Below are positions 21,821-35,139 of a DNA stretch of 64,000 bases, piece after piece. A program made the translations under genes and the position numbers. The notes beneath the pieces are model-generated. The model saw only the letters and a list, made by a program, of their open reading frames with translations, ran no database searches and had not been told where the DNA came from. Positions within the stretch are counted from its first letter, which is position 1. Every line of letters starts with the position of its first letter. Source of the stretch: Isoperla grammatica. Its lineage: Eukaryota > Arthropoda > Insecta > Plecoptera > Perlodidae. The DNA lies in NCBI GenBank assembly GCA_945910005.1, contig OX246740.1, positions 5,391,458 through 5,455,457 on the forward strand. The letters run 5' to 3'.

Positions 21821-21975
21821 CATCCGCGGTGACTCATGTAGTTGGGACGTGGGTTCGAATCCCGCATAAGGATTTTTTTAACTGTTCTTCATAGTTCATG
21901 TTCATCTACCACGTCCCTCATCGTTTCAAAATATAGCATGATTGCAATAAAAGAGAGTAGTGACAAAAACCAACA
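21821..21975 (+). repeat. tRNA-derived SINE, family B
   Basis: Head CCGCGGTGACTCATGTAGTT, B box GTGGGTTCGAATCCCGC, then the core TCATCGTTTCAAAATATAGC and ATGATTGCAATAA tail region. It is related to copies at 28352, 31372, 34717 and 53188. Confidence 0.75.
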
Positions 21976-22239
21976 ATATCGTGCTAGATAAATTTCCCAA
22001 AAGATCTATAAAGGGAAACTTCGTCCGGGCGAACATTACCGATAATTCTACTTGTCGACTGATTACTGAATATCGTCTTCGATCACTGACTTGTAGTCTG
22101 GTTACAATGCTGTAACATTTCCTAGTTACGCAACAGTAATACCGCTCTTCACGTTGACTGCACTGCAGCCTGCATTGCTGTTGTTGTTGATAAATAATAA
22201 GTTGCGGTGTCCTCTTTATGCGGAACCGACTGTCCGTAG

Positions 22240-23023
22240 TGCGGTAGGTGGCGCTTCGTAGCGACGTAATTACGAAGCTACGCCTATCGCGCGCGGGAAA
22301 ATTTTAGTCATTCGCCGCGGGTCTCAAGCCGGGTCAGTCGGCTGTCGCAAAGTGCGCGTGAAATCGAACACAATTCGAATCTTTTTACGTATAAAGTGAA
22401 AGTGCGTGACATTTCAATATCTGAGATAACAATTTGTTTCGTATCCAAATTTGAAATGTTCGATTTACAATCGTGGACAACACGTTTGTGATCTTGTAGT
22501 GATTAGTTTCGAATAATAATAATTTGAAAAAAATAAAAACACGTTCGAATTGCACGAAGTTTTTGAGCATGCCTTCATGAACAGCGATCATGAATGGCTT
22601 GTACGATACCCATATAAGTATTTGAACTTTTCAGACACAACATTCTTTTACTTCCTCTATTTAGGGAGTTGGCCATTTATTACGAAAGTCCTCGTAGTGA
22701 AAGCGTAAATAGTTTTTGTTTTACGTTTTGTGCGATAGAAGATTTCGGGACGTGCCATGCTTTCCACTTCTTCATACGAGAGGCAAAGTGTGTCATTCGG
22801 GCTCATCATTATCGTGTGTTGTTAGAGGTATTGTTTTCGAATTCATTTGAATAATTTCGAGCGAGCGTATAACCAACCATCTGTGCTGGTTGATTGATCT
22901 GCACTCAAGTGACGTTTGTGATTTAGTTTCCGTGATTGTTAATCTGTCACGGTTTGCTTGTTAACGCGGCAACCATTTCATCTCGCGGGGATGAACCAAC
23001 TAAAAATGGATTACTTTCATCAG
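22240..23023 (+). promoter_or_regulatory. CpG-rich stretch, possible promoter and 5' UTR
   Basis: CpG dinucleotides are much denser than in the flanking AT-rich DNA, particularly at 22230-22380 (clusters of CGCG) and 22855-22995. The stretch leads into an ATG-containing segment with a splice donor. No core promoter motif is certain. Confidence 0.35.
22991..23023 (+). CDS. Candidate first coding exon of an unknown gene
   Basis: ATG in a fair context (GCGGGGATGA) opens MNQLKMDYFHQ, immediately followed by a consensus donor, CAG/GTAAGA. The upstream CpG-rich region fits a 5' UTR. No downstream exon could be linked within the window, and 11 codons are too few to name a family. It could be chance. 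Confidence 0.3.
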
Positions 23024-23084
23024 GTAAGATAACACAGCTGCAATTCTCTTAGAAAGTAGATGGTCTGGTCTTACGTTTGTTTAG

Positions 23085-23290
23085 TTTGTGGCCGGGGTTC
23101 GAAGCCGGGCGTTCGTCGTAGTTTGTGCCTTGTGGTTTGTGTGAAGAAACTTACGCACCCCCGATCCGATGGTGCGTTAGACAAGAACAGGCTACGTGCC
23201 AGTATTCGGTTTACGTTTTCTTCCCTTCTTCGTCAGCATGCTCGTATTTATCATAATCGACGACTGCTCTGTACGTAATGTGATCTGTGT
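23085..23290 (+). repeat. SINE-like repeat, family F
   Basis: B-box-like GGGGTTCGAAGCCGGG is followed by a body with AGGCTACGTGCCAGTA and CCCTTCTTCGTCA. The same blocks occur in order at 59690-59740, behind the 5S-derived head. Confidence 0.55.
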
Positions 23291-24113
23291 TAATGTAATC
23301 AGTTATCAGTAATCACTGATCTGTGTGTACCTTTAGTCGCACAAAACTTAATTCCAGAACATAGTATGTCCTAATAATTATCTCGTGTAGTACATAACAT
23401 TTCCTTGTTTAGTTTACCGGTATGCCCTACATCCTTCGTCAGCCGGTACAAGAGATGATTCAACTACGTAACTGTCAGTGCTATGCATGTCGGATGTAAC
23501 TTGTCATGGTATGTCATTACCGTCGATAATTTCAAGGTTGTGTACATACAACGTCTACGGGAGCTATATTTGATTGTGTTTACGTGTTCTGCACGAGCCC
23601 GCAGGCGATTGTGTTTTGCACCAAATCCTCTACCACGTACTTATACACGCTCCCCCAACCCAACTATAAGGAGTTTGCGACGGCTGCTAAGCTAGTCAAA
23701 CTAGTTTTAGGGGTGACGTTATTTTCTTTTTTTATCAGATAGTAAACAACAATGCATATGTATTAGTTTAGGGTGTGTGATCAATTCAAATCCAGCTGTG
23801 ACGAAACGAATCTTCAAATATGCCGTGAATGTTCAATCATGGACTTATAATAGTAAATGGTTCAATTATTTATTTGTTCCATCCGGTTGAGTACGCATGG
23901 ATCGTCTCGTTTAGCCTCGTTGCAGCAGTTAATAAACAACAGTGCATAGATTATTAGAATAGCTATTTAGCTAGAGTGCAACAAAATTTGCCAATTTTGG
24001 TCGTTTTCCCCAAGTCAACGTATGAGAGATGCAGTTTTTTCAGAGTACTTTTAGAATAATGCTAATGTATGCCGTGCAGCATTTGGTAAAATAATAACTT
24101 TTCATCATATGTT

Positions 24114-24349
24114 ATAGGGTGCACGCCAGTTTATTTTTTTTATTTTTTTAGGTACCTAAGTTATATGTTTTTGGGTACTTTGGAAGGAATGTCCAAGGGG
24201 TGCTAGTAGCACTCAATCCCAGCATTCGCCTTTTGAGTGAGGGTAACGTAGAAATAAACATTTCCGTTTGCCGGTAACCGGAATCGAACCGTCGACCTCC
24301 CGAATCAGTCTCGTGTCTTACGGCTGATCTACCTCTATCGGTTAGAACT
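24114..24349 (-). repeat. tRNA-derived SINE, family A, reverse orientation
   Basis: Minus strand: head ACCGATAGAGGTAGATCAGC (A-box region), B box GACGGTTCGATTCCGGTTAC, core AATGCTGGGATTGAGTGCTA, end GGCGTGCACCC. Matches copies at 30565, 54809 and 55101. Confidence 0.85.
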
Positions 24350-26442
24350 AAATAATTTGTGAACGACAGATGTGATTGTGTGAAAGTACTTTTAGAACTT
24401 TGTAAGCCCAACCGTAGTATCTGGTATAATGACATCCAAGTTTCGGTCTACCTTACTCTGACAAATCACATGCGCACATGTCTGTGTGATGCTATTTTAC
24501 ACCCCAATGGAGAGGGCTAATCCCAGTCCAACTCCGACGACTGGAACAGTAAACACTGCCGGGGTAATGTTGGGTGTTTGCAACTCTTGCGTCATTGGGC
24601 AAAGTTGGTGCACTGGCTGCGTGGGTGGAAGCGCCATCAAATTAGAGAAAAAAACACTCTAGTCGAAATTCGAAAATTGAAACCGCCTTCAACCGAAATA
24701 AATAACGTCAGGAAACGGCCTTCGTAATACTGCGCCCCTGGGAGCTGGGAAAATACCACACGCCCGCGTCCGACAATGGACAAAGTTTTGTGAACCTGAA
24801 AGCAGTGAATTTCTTAATAACTCTGATAATGGAGGGAAAAGTCACATTTATAGAGATTACGGGGTTCGGAAGGAATATGGTGGGGGGGGGGGGGAGGGGG
24901 CTCAGTAAACTATATTAGCCTCGTCGAATAGACTTGGGTTCAATTCACACAAGATTCTTACATACTAGGTACGGTACTCTTACTTGTTTTACAAATTGAC
25001 TTGTTCCAAATAAAGAGTTTTTACTAGACATTTTTTTAGTTTAACGACGCTCCCATTTAAACATTGATTTGAAAATACATAAATATCACCCAGAAATTGT
25101 GTTGCTTTTTTGTAGTAAATTATTTAGACTGATTCCAGAATCCAGACTCATTCCATAAGAATTGGCGTTATGAAGCTGGAATCCACAAAAGAATATCCAT
25201 GTTGTAGCCTATACATGATAATTATATAATTTTAGTTTCACTAGAATTGTTTTAAAGTGTTATCGATGGGCTACGACTTACTGTCTCAATATTTAGGCCT
25301 ATAACATTTTCGAAGACATTAAAATGTCGTTTTGTTTATTGATTTGTAATTTTTTTTATTAATTTTGTAAGATTGCATGATTTTAAAAATGTTGATCATA
25401 CTGTGCAACAAACTACAGTAATATTAATCTATTAATAAACTATTGTCGGAAAACAAATGTCTTCGGGACGGGGTTTGTGGGGGGGGGGGGGGGGGGGGGG
25501 CGGGTCCGATTGTACAGTTGTAACATTCATGATCTCGATGTTTAGTCCTTGCCCTCCCTACTCTGGACAGACGATGATTTATATAAGAGTGAAACTTGCT
25601 GCTCGGAATGTACTGCGTTCTGCGTAAGTCTTCCTTGGCTTGTGCGGGTTTTAGTTTCCAACCAACCGGCTATAGGTCTACACGACGAAATATGAGCCGC
25701 GTAAATGTAATTAAGACATACAGCCGTAGAAATGTTCCCGGGTTTACTTTCCTCGTCTCCCGGGCCTAACCGGGCCTACCTGCGCCACATTTACATAGCG
25801 TTGGCTTTAGGACTCTTAAAAACAAAGCGTGGATCTGTTTCTACGATTCGGTAGGAGGAGAGTCTATTTTTAGAATTTCGAAAAGGGGCGCCGATTTAAA
25901 GTGTATATAAATTGTGCACATTTTTTTTTTTTTGCTTTGGTAAGTCTGAACCGCATAAAAATAACAGGATGGGGCTGAGAAGGGGCGAGAAGCGACCTGG
26001 GTTCTATTTCGTGGCGTTGAGATAAGAGAGGAGACCCCTTCGCTGTATAGTGTATCACTTGAGACGATAATAACATTACACAGATGTCGGCGGAAATCTT
26101 AAAGTGGAGTTATATTATTTTATACACTCGAGTGTCAAACGTTTGAAAATGTAGAATAAATAAACCAGATGGCCAAAAATAAATGGTTTGTCTGTATGGT
26201 GGCTTATTCTAGCAAAACGATAAGGCGCCTAAAAAAAATATTTTTTTAAATAATGTTTACCAGCGATTTCAACTACGATTGGAATTGGTATGTAAGGATG
26301 GACGGTACAACAATGTCCAATTGACTTTATTCTTGGAATAATTAATTTTGTTTTCACATTATTGAGATTATTTTGATTCGGTGCAAGTATTCTTGAATAT
26401 CATGATTGCTGATTAGTGATTCCAGTTGCTTTGATTTAGGTC
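24350..26442. other. No gene recognised; two poly-G runs
   Basis: Mixed-composition sequence. G runs lie at about 24882-24893 and 25479-25500 (22 G). Bases 25730-25800 are GC-richer. No exon or TIR pair was recognised. Confidence 0.45.
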
Positions 26443-26494
26443 TCTAATATTGCAACCATGCTAATCGAGACGATGAGGGGTGACAGATAGAGAT
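26443..26494 (-). repeat. SINE family B, 3' fragment split by a hAT element
   Basis: Reads on the minus strand as the family B core (TCATCGTCTCGATTAGCATG). The rest of the same SINE continues at 28352-28437, across the hAT insertion. Confidence 0.8.
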
Positions 26495-26502
26495 GTAAGG
26501 AC

Positions 26503-28343
26503 CAGTGGCGTAGCGCAGAAGTCGGGGGCCCCCCCGCGACATTGGCCATTGGACATGGTAGGATCAAGCACGGGGGGTATGGGGGGCGGAGCCCATGAAA
26601 AGCGCCGCAGGCGAAACATTTTGAAAGCACGTTTTTAGAGTGCATTTTGTGCGTTTTAGGAAAAAGTGGTGGGCTGAATGTAATACCAAAACAATGTAGT
26701 TTGTGTGCGTCAATTTGTTTTGTCGTCATGTCAAGTTACAATTCACAGCATACATGGCAACATATTAACGTTTGATCTTATTTTCAACCTCCCCACCCCC
26801 CCCCCCCCCCATATCCACCACTTCCACGCGACGTAATAATAATGTATACATTTATCTACTAAAACCATAATAACATATTTTTATATCATCAACAACAACA
26901 ACAACAATTATGATAAATTTTAAGTATTGATAAATCAAATAACCTACGTTTTGATCCTCCAACTGCAATTCTGGAACGTTTCCTAGCCGTTTAGGCTTTT
27001 AGTGTATTATTGTCTGGCAAATCGAGCATTTCGGCGTGCGTTAGCGTCCGCGAACTCGTCGAACAATGTATCTATGTTTAACTTTCGTGTTCTTTCACCC
27101 TCGATACTGAGCAATGCCAAACCACTGAGTCGATTCTCACTCATTGAGCTTCGCAAATAGTTTTTAATTAATTTTAATTTAGAAAAAGATCTTTCGGTAC
27201 CCGCTGCAGTCACGGGCACTTTTATAAGTTCTACCACTCATTGTGAATAATATATATATTAACAAATAACATAGTAACAGAATAATAAAATAGAAACACC
27301 TAACATAACACTTCGTGACTCCACACAGAAGAGAACATTCAACACATATTCACAAAACTACTACGATTTCACTCAATTCACAATAAGAATGTAAACTTTG
27401 CGCCCTGTTATCAACACATCCGATCCAGCACCATATTTGACACCACTTTATTAATCGTACCACCTATACAGTCTTACTCCCACGCTGAGATATGCCTCTA
27501 TCAGTGAGGGAGTCCGAGAGAAAACTAACCTCTGAAATAATTTTGTGAAAAGGGTGGAAACTAGCTACAAAACAAAGTTTATTGTTGGTGGGGGTAAGGG
27601 TAAAATTTAAGGTTCATTGGCATTGTCGGTGACATCAGACTGTTAGTTTTACAACACAAGTGCATTTCGCTAACCCATACATCCGGTATAAAATCGTGAA
27701 CGATCCCAAAAATTTAGAATTTGAGAGCAAGACTGGCCCCGTCCCGTCCTCGAATGTCTACACTTTACAGTCATTGCTGTCATATTTATTGCATCGTGTA
27801 ATTTAGGGAGCACACCGCCCGTAGTGGTTAAAGACAGACCATTCAACATGTTGGAACTAAATATTAATTTTATTCATAAGCACGTATTTCGCATACAAAC
27901 CAACACAGACCAAATGCCAAATGGCTACCCACTACCGATCGCCTCACAATCACCCTTTTAGCTGCAGCCATCCGTTTATGACTTGGCTCGCTAGAGCGTC
28001 TAAATATTTCGCCGTCAAAAAAGGAATTGTTGGTTGTCTAGAGAATTCAATGGTGTCTTGTCTTCTTTATAATGAATATGATATTCGAATTGACAGTTGT
28101 GTGAATATTCTTGAGACCTGTGACTGATTTCCTGGCTGATACAACATTTTCCTTTTTTTTATTTTTTTTTTGGGGGGGGGGGGGGGGGAGCGTGAATTTT
28201 GTAATTTTATTTAAAATTCATTTTAATTGATTTGTTGTCTTATTTGAAATTTTCATAATATACGATCTATATCATCGGGGGCCCCCGCTTTGCGGGGGCC
28301 CCCCCGCCTTGCGGGGTTTGCGGGGCCTTCCGCTACGCCACTG
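26503..28343 (-). mobile_element. hAT transposon remnant (1841 bp) inserted in a SINE
   Basis: The ends CAGTGGCGTAGCG and CGCTACGCCACTG are inverted repeats, followed at both ends by GC-rich GGGGGCCCCC blocks. GTAAGGAC (26495-26502 and 28344-28351) is an exact 8-bp duplication. The minus strand encodes a hAT C-terminal dimerisation segment (27007-27237). The N-terminal and catalytic parts are absent, so it is a non-autonomous deletion derivative. A 17-G run lies at 28172-28188. Confidence 0.93.
27007..27237 (-). pseudogene. hAT transposase C-terminal dimerisation fragment
   Basis: The 76 residues contain VPVTAAGTERSFSKLKLIKN and YLRSSMSENRLSGLALLSIE, the hallmark hAT-family dimerisation motif (ERSFS.LK.IK..LRS.M...RL..L..L.IE) as in ZMYM/TTF-type hAT transposases. 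A full transposase would be some 600 residues. The upstream sequence within the element does not continue the frame, so only the C-terminus survives. It may still be a source of fusion domains but is not an intact gene. Confidence 0.9.
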
Positions 28344-28351
28344 GTAAGGAC

Positions 28352-28437
28352 ACAATGCGGTATTCGAACCCACGCCCCTAGGTTGGCATATGTACCCTTA
28401 GGACCTGCACCCCAACCGCATGAGCCATCGCGGACAG
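28352..28437 (-). repeat. SINE family B, 5' fragment split by a hAT element
   Basis: Minus strand: CCGCGATGGCTCATGCGGTT head, then a GTGGGTTCGAATACCGCA B box. It continues into the piece at 26443-26494 once the hAT element is removed. Confidence 0.85.
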
Positions 28438-28998
28438 CAGTATCAATGCAATAATAGTTTAATGATTTAAAATAAATACATGCTCTAAAATAACAGAATA
28501 GGCTCCCGTATAAAACCACTACGTTTTGATGATTTATATTTTTTATTTTTAGAATAATTCGTTTTCACCGTGGCAGCCACCAATCAAATGCTTTGAAATA
28601 AGTAAGAGTTTTATAGCTGCAAGTAGCCTTATATATTTTCTTCTTATTTGTTGGTGTTGCATAAAATAGGAGAGCCCTATATTTATTTATAACACCGCTG
28701 TCTTTGGGCCCACTCACCGTTGTTTCTCCGCACGTTTGCGTGAGTTAAAACATTGATGTCCAGCAGTCACCCTCTGGCCCAGGGCTGCGCGATGCACCTT
28801 GGACGTGACGCGGCCACGGGGATCCATTTGACATTCGAGATGGCCACATGAGCTCCTCCTTGTTCCTTCTCTAGTCTTAGCAGCTGTTCTAAGCCTCACA
28901 ATTAAAGATTACCACTTATCAGTCCGGGTGGTCTAAGCTTTTAATCTCTTCATCCCCGGTTACACTGAAGTCAAGTTCTACACTAACTGATACCCGTC

Positions 28999-29205
28999 TG
29001 GGCCAGGGGTGACTCTGCCAGTCGTAAGAGGTGACAAAGGAGACCCTGTCCCTTTTCCCCTCCCACTTGGTCCTTCCCTCCCTTGCTGGACTGCCCTTAT
29101 GACGACCCCCGCGATGTCAATGGATCTGATTCGGAAGACATCATATGACAATGACATCAGCTGTCGAAATAATCAATCAATCAATCGATCAATCAACACT
29201 TACCG
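28999..29205 (+). repeat. SINE-like repeat, family C
   Basis: Starts GGGCCAGGGGTGACTCTGCC AGTCGTAAGAGG, has CTTATGACGACCCCCGCGAT and GATTCGGAAGACATCATATG, and ends in AATCAATCAATCAATCG. Related copies lie at 29290 (-), 58140 (+) and 21285 (+). Confidence 0.7.
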
Positions 29206-29289
29206 AGCATGATTTTTTGTTATTTTTATTGGTTTTGAACGATGTACTCGACAACTAGGTCATCTGACGTCGGGGGTTATTAAAGTAGG

Positions 29290-29373
29290 AGGACGAGTAG
29301 AGAAAGGGAAAGCGGAGGATCTAATTGCGTCGCCTCTTACGACTGGCAGAGTCATCCTGGGCCAAATTCTACC
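29290..29373 (-). repeat. SINE family C 5' fragment, inverted
   Basis: The minus strand reads GGCCCAGGATGACTCTGCCA then GTCGTAAGAGGCGAC, like the start of the copy at 28999. The two copies face each other. Confidence 0.65.
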
Positions 29374-29499
29374 CCGTAATGTTTTTAAATCTGTTCAAGA
29401 GGGGGCTTCGAATACGTCTCTGTTATTTGTAGGACTCAGTCTCACAGCACTACTCAGTCAAAGCGTCAAGCTGTAAAGGACTGAGGAAAAGCTAGGGTT

Positions 29500-29640
29500 G
29501 TTATACTTGAATGGCGGGAATCGAATTCGCGACCTTCTGAATCAGAGTCCCACGCGTAATTAAAAACAAGTACTGATTTTTCAGTGGCGCCCGCAGTTCT
29601 AGTGGACAAAAGCACCGGTACCTTGAGCCAGCCGACAATA
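29500..29640 (-). repeat. tRNA-like SINE fragment
   Basis: Minus-strand B box GGTCGCGAATTCGATTCCCG lies at 29520-29545 and is preceded by a tRNA-like arm (GTGGGACTCTGATTCAGAAG). It ends where the MITE at 29641 starts. Confidence 0.5.
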
Positions 29641-29867
29641 CCTGGGCCTGGATTCACAAAGATGCCTAAGATAAATCAAGATAAATCATCCTTGGGTATT
29701 ACTGCACATTCACAAATACAATATTATTAGTTAAATTGTTGTTATATAACTATATGTATCTTTAGGACATTGCAGAGCGATATATGCCGATGCGTGATTA
29801 ATTTCACTAAGATTTGCCTAAACTAGGACGTCTTAGCACTAGGCACTTTTGTGAATCTGGGCCCTGG
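29641..29867. mobile_element. MITE (227 bp)
   Basis: Ends CCTGGGCCTGGATTCACAAA and TTTTGTGAATCTGGGCCCTGG-type sequence are inverted over about 28 bp. The interior is AT-rich. The target duplication is unclear, so the superfamily is not assigned. Confidence 0.7.
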
Positions 29868-30564
29868 ATTCGAATTCCAGTTGGGGAAATCAGCCCGAAA
29901 ACTTATATTATAATTACTATATCATATTACATTAGTCTGTTTATGGTACACGAGACCTTCAAAGGGACATTTATTAATTGGACATACATTAAATGCAAAC
30001 AAATAAAATCAGGCTAATGGAGTGTATAATACATAGGTGGGGACAGATACCAAGACCGGTAAATTTCGTCATAAGTTTCATCACAGTTTCCGCTAGGTCA
30101 GAGTAACTTACATTAATGAATGGAGCAACAAAATGGGAGTGAGTTGCAGCAGCGTTTTCTTCATACGACATAGAAAACACGTCAACGATAGTTGATCAAT
30201 TGCGTAATTCACTTGTTATTCGCGATTTGTGTGACATTTCAGTGTGTTCAAATACTGAGTTTTGGGCTGGATTGATCTATTACGTAACGAAAGATGAACA
30301 CCGTAAAGCATATTATAAAGCACACTACCAAATTATCATTATTATCCATTTCAATATTCACGTATATTATATATTATTATTACTCAACGGACTGTGTCAG
30401 AAATCAACTAAAATTACACTTTGATGAGTTCGATTAGGCCTACTCAAATCGTAGATTTCTGGCAGTATTTCATTAGTACTGAAATACGTTTATTTCTTGT
30501 TGGATGCGGAAATTCGACTGTGCTGCATTTCACGTCACATACTGTGACAATGTCATGTTAATAA

Positions 30565-30835
30565 CACCGATAGAGATAGCTCAGCGGTAAGACGCGAGAC
30601 TCCAATTCGGGAGGTCGCCGGTTCGATTCCGGCCACCGGCAGTCCTGACTGAAGGTTTTTTTCCGAGGGTTTCCTCAGTCGTAAAGGCGAATGCTGGGAT
30701 TGAGTCATACTATCATCCCTCAGACATTCTTTCCCGACTATCCAAACACCTTAATAACCTAGTTAGTCACCTGAAGAGGGGCACATCAGGTAAGCTGGTG
30801 TGCACCCTATAACGGGTATTCCTACGAAAAATTAT
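30565..30835 (+). repeat. tRNA-derived SINE, family A (fullest copy)
   Basis: Head ACCGATAGAGATAGCTCAGC (A box), B box GCCGGTTCGATTCCGGCCAC, body CCTCAGTCGTAAAGGCGAAT and AATGCTGGGATTGAGT, 3' domain CTAGTTAGTCACCTGAAGAG, end GCACCCTATAACGGG. The tRNA-like cloverleaf is imperfect, as expected for a SINE rather than a gene. Confidence 0.88.
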
Positions 30836-31371
30836 TGTTATTATGTCAATAACAATAGAAATGTCAAACTTGTGCCAACTGAGACTCGAAGCCAAAACGC
30901 CGATGCTGTGGATACGATTTGTTCTTGAAGCTAATTTCATGTTACCTGAAGGCTTGAAGCCATAATATCTCCGGTATCATAAAATCCCAGACGATGCAAA
31001 CTGTAGCTGTATGTAGTGTGATTAGTTATCTATGTTACTGGTTGTATGTAGGATATCGCCAACAATATGAAGCCAGCATTTCCACAAAGCTAATACGCAT
31101 CAGTAGCTCGCTTACATCGAGAGATGATGTATAACATGAATGTGCTGGGTGATGTGCAATGTGCATGTTATCGAACATTCATTTTATGCCTGTGTACAAG
31201 CCGATAACGATGCTCGATATTTATTGTATTAGACTAGAGACACAATGAATGAATGTTCGTGTCCGGCTCAGATGCATCCACCCCAAAAAACAGCGGCATG
31301 TGTTGCTTTCTCATTTGCCTGGATCAAGTCGTCTTGGCTGACATAATGATTCAGTTGCGTTACGTCTTTAT

Positions 31372-31508
31372 TATTGCTATCGTGCTATTCGAGACGATGA
31401 GGGGTGATGGATAAAGATAAAGATGAAGGACAATTACAAAACACCATCGATGTCGTATGAAGAATTCGAACCCACGTCCCTAGGTGGCACTGGCGCCCCA
31501 ACCGCACC
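31372..31508 (-). repeat. tRNA-derived SINE, family B, reverse orientation
   Basis: The minus strand has TGCGGTTGGGGCGCCAGTGC, B box GACGTGGGTTCGAATTC, and core CATCCCTCATCGTCTCGAAT. It serves as an uninterrupted comparison for the copy split by hAT at 26503. Confidence 0.8.
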
Positions 31509-32270
31509 GAGGACTGCTCTTACATTGAGAGATACCTGTGGGAACTAACACATATTGTAATGTAATATGCTGCTAATCTCTGCATCAGTCATTGAACATG
31601 CTTCATGCATTCATTTTATGCCGGTACAAACCGATAGCGATCGTTGACAATGTAGGCCTACTGCACTAACGATCACAGCTCTATTATAGCTGATGATAAA
31701 AACCTCGTTCAGCAAAAATGGAAGGTCTACCATCAATCTTAATCGTTTCTCGGAACAAATTGTAGTAATGGCAAATGTCTTGCAAGGCAGGCAGGCAGGC
31801 AGGCAAGGTATGTGTATGCTGATGCATGCCACCTACGGTCGAGGACAGCAAATGATTAGTCCAAATGAGGGGAAATTTTACCCCTCTTTTACCCCCACTC
31901 GTCTCCGCTTGAACAGATGGCGACTAAAGCCACCCGCTTGACAATAGCGGCGACCGGACTTCAGGGTCTTTCTCGAAGGGTCGACCCTAATTATCTCTCG
32001 CCAAGAAAAGTGACCATCAGTACTTGAAACTTTCATATTATTTCTTTTTTTTTACAAACCCATTATGAGCATGGCAAGTCTTGAATATTCTTGTTACGCT
32101 AATCATAAAACTTTTTTACTTTTTTCTCTAGCTGTATTTTAAAGTGAAATAAACGAAGAATACATTATTGTGTCATTTGTAAGTATCGCATAAAGTTAGT
32201 GGGTAATGACAAATTTATAAACCAAAAAATATAAAAATACAAAAACAACAATAACCTCAACAACAGTAAT
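31509..32270. other. No gene recognised
   Basis: Includes a short GGCA repeat at 31786-31806. Open frames in both directions overlap it but show no domain. Confidence 0.45.
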
Positions 32271-33708
<1,438 letters not shown>

Positions 33709-33763
33709 TGTTGCTTGCAAACAGATTTTAAGCCACTAATCTTTTATAATTCCAAGCACTAAT

Positions 33764-34206
33764 GAAATAACTTAAAATAAAGATACAGAAAAAACTCAAA
33801 AAGGTACATGATCAGAATAGCGATTAGATTACATATTTATGAACATCGATATGAATTGAAATATTTCGTTGTATAAAGTGTTTTAAACAAAAGGGTATTG
33901 TTCGGCACGAGACCTTTTTTTTCTATTCTCGAGCGGCTGCCGGCGTGCGCTCAGTCTGGGGTTGGTTCGGTAGTGGGGGTAAAGGTTCGCTAGTACCTGG
34001 GACGAATCTCTTCTTGTCCACGACTTTAGTAACAAACAACACAAACCATGCGGCCGAATGCGGAATGACTGGAGCCTAACCGGTACGGCCTAGTCAAGGT
34101 CCTCGCTGCTCTGAGCGCGCACACGTTTTCCTTCTATTTGTTTCTTTTAGCGCGCGCCGCATTTATCTGTTTATTTTTGCGAACTAACCAGTCGGTCCGA
34201 GGGCAA
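33764..34206. other. No gene recognised
   Basis: AT-rich to 33900, then moderately GC-rich; nothing recognisable on either strand. Confidence 0.4.
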
Positions 34207-34326
34207 AGGCATCGCCCAATCTTGCACTTGATGGCACCAAGGACTTATGACGTGTACGGCGGTGAAAGGCATCGCCCAATCTTGCACTTGATGGCACCAA
34301 GGACTTATGACGTGTACGGCGGTGAT
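34207..34326. repeat. Exact 60-bp tandem duplication
   Basis: Two identical 60-bp units, each starting AGGCATCGCCCAATCTTGCA and ending in GTACGGCGGTGA. Placed before a minus-strand tRNA B-box-like GGTTTGATTCCC (34328-34340), so it may be part of a SINE. Confidence 0.92.
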
Positions 34327-34590
34327 GGGAATCAAACCCACTACCGCCCGTGCTCGAGTATTGTGCGATAGTTGCTAGCCCCATACCGACCACATACCCT
34401 TATCTACTACCCTTTCGTGCACGCTGCTTCAACGAAAATCAAGGGACCACTGTCGTTCTACGGTTCTTTCAAACATTCGTAAAGGCAGGATCTTCCGCAC
34501 AATGCTCAATAGCCATTAGTTACGCCCGCTGTATGAAAGTTCCAGGTGTCCAACCCAAGGGCGTGAATTATCCCCAATTATTCGGTTGAA
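34327..34590. repeat. Dispersed repeat, copy 1
   Basis: Shares ordered blocks with 49465-49640: CCCTTATCTAC, CACGCTG.TTCAACG, ACATTCGTAA.GGCAG, TCCAACC.AAGG and AATTATCCC. Orientation and ends were not resolved. Confidence 0.6.
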
Positions 34591-34716
34591 AGAAGGTGTT
34601 AGGAACTGGGGAAGTAGAAAATGAGACTAGTAAAGTAAGCTTGAGGAGCAATTTTAATGCTATACTCACTCCTTCCTACCACTATCAGTGATGCGGTGCA
34701 GGGGTGGCCAAGAGTG

Positions 34717-34900
34717 AGTCCGGGATGACTCATGCGGTTGGGGTGGGGAGAAGACTCTTGCGTTTGCCATCTAGAGTCGTGGGTTCGAATCCCGCATACG
34801 GCATGTTGTTTTTTAATGTAATCGTCCTTCATCTTCATCGAACATTGCTCATCGTCTGTAGAATAACATGACTGCTACAATAGAGATGTAAAGCAACAAG
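34717..34900 (+). repeat. tRNA-derived SINE, family B
   Basis: Head CCGGGATGACTCATGCGGTT, an expanded intervening loop, B box GTGGGTTCGAATCCCGCATA, core CTCATCGTCTGTAGAATAAC, tail AGATGTAAAGCAACAAGAAT then ATC repeats. Confidence 0.82.
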
Positions 34901-35139
34901 AATCATCATCATTCCAATATTCAGCGCTGAGCTACCGCTAACATAGCGTAAATAATTGTTAATGATCTATAATCTGTCCGGCCTGTAAAGAAAAACAAAA
35001 TTCGTGGATTTTCAACGATTTCAAACGTGTTGCAGCAGAAATGTTCCGTAGTTGTTTCGAGTATAATCATAGGTTGTCTTGTTGAGCATTACAATTTATC
35101 TCCGCTAATTTAGCACTGGATAATGGAAAACTACTTTTG

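Noticed and set aside
30565..30640. tRNA gene
   Set aside because: A and B boxes are present but acceptor-stem pairing is poor and a SINE body follows; other copies share the body.
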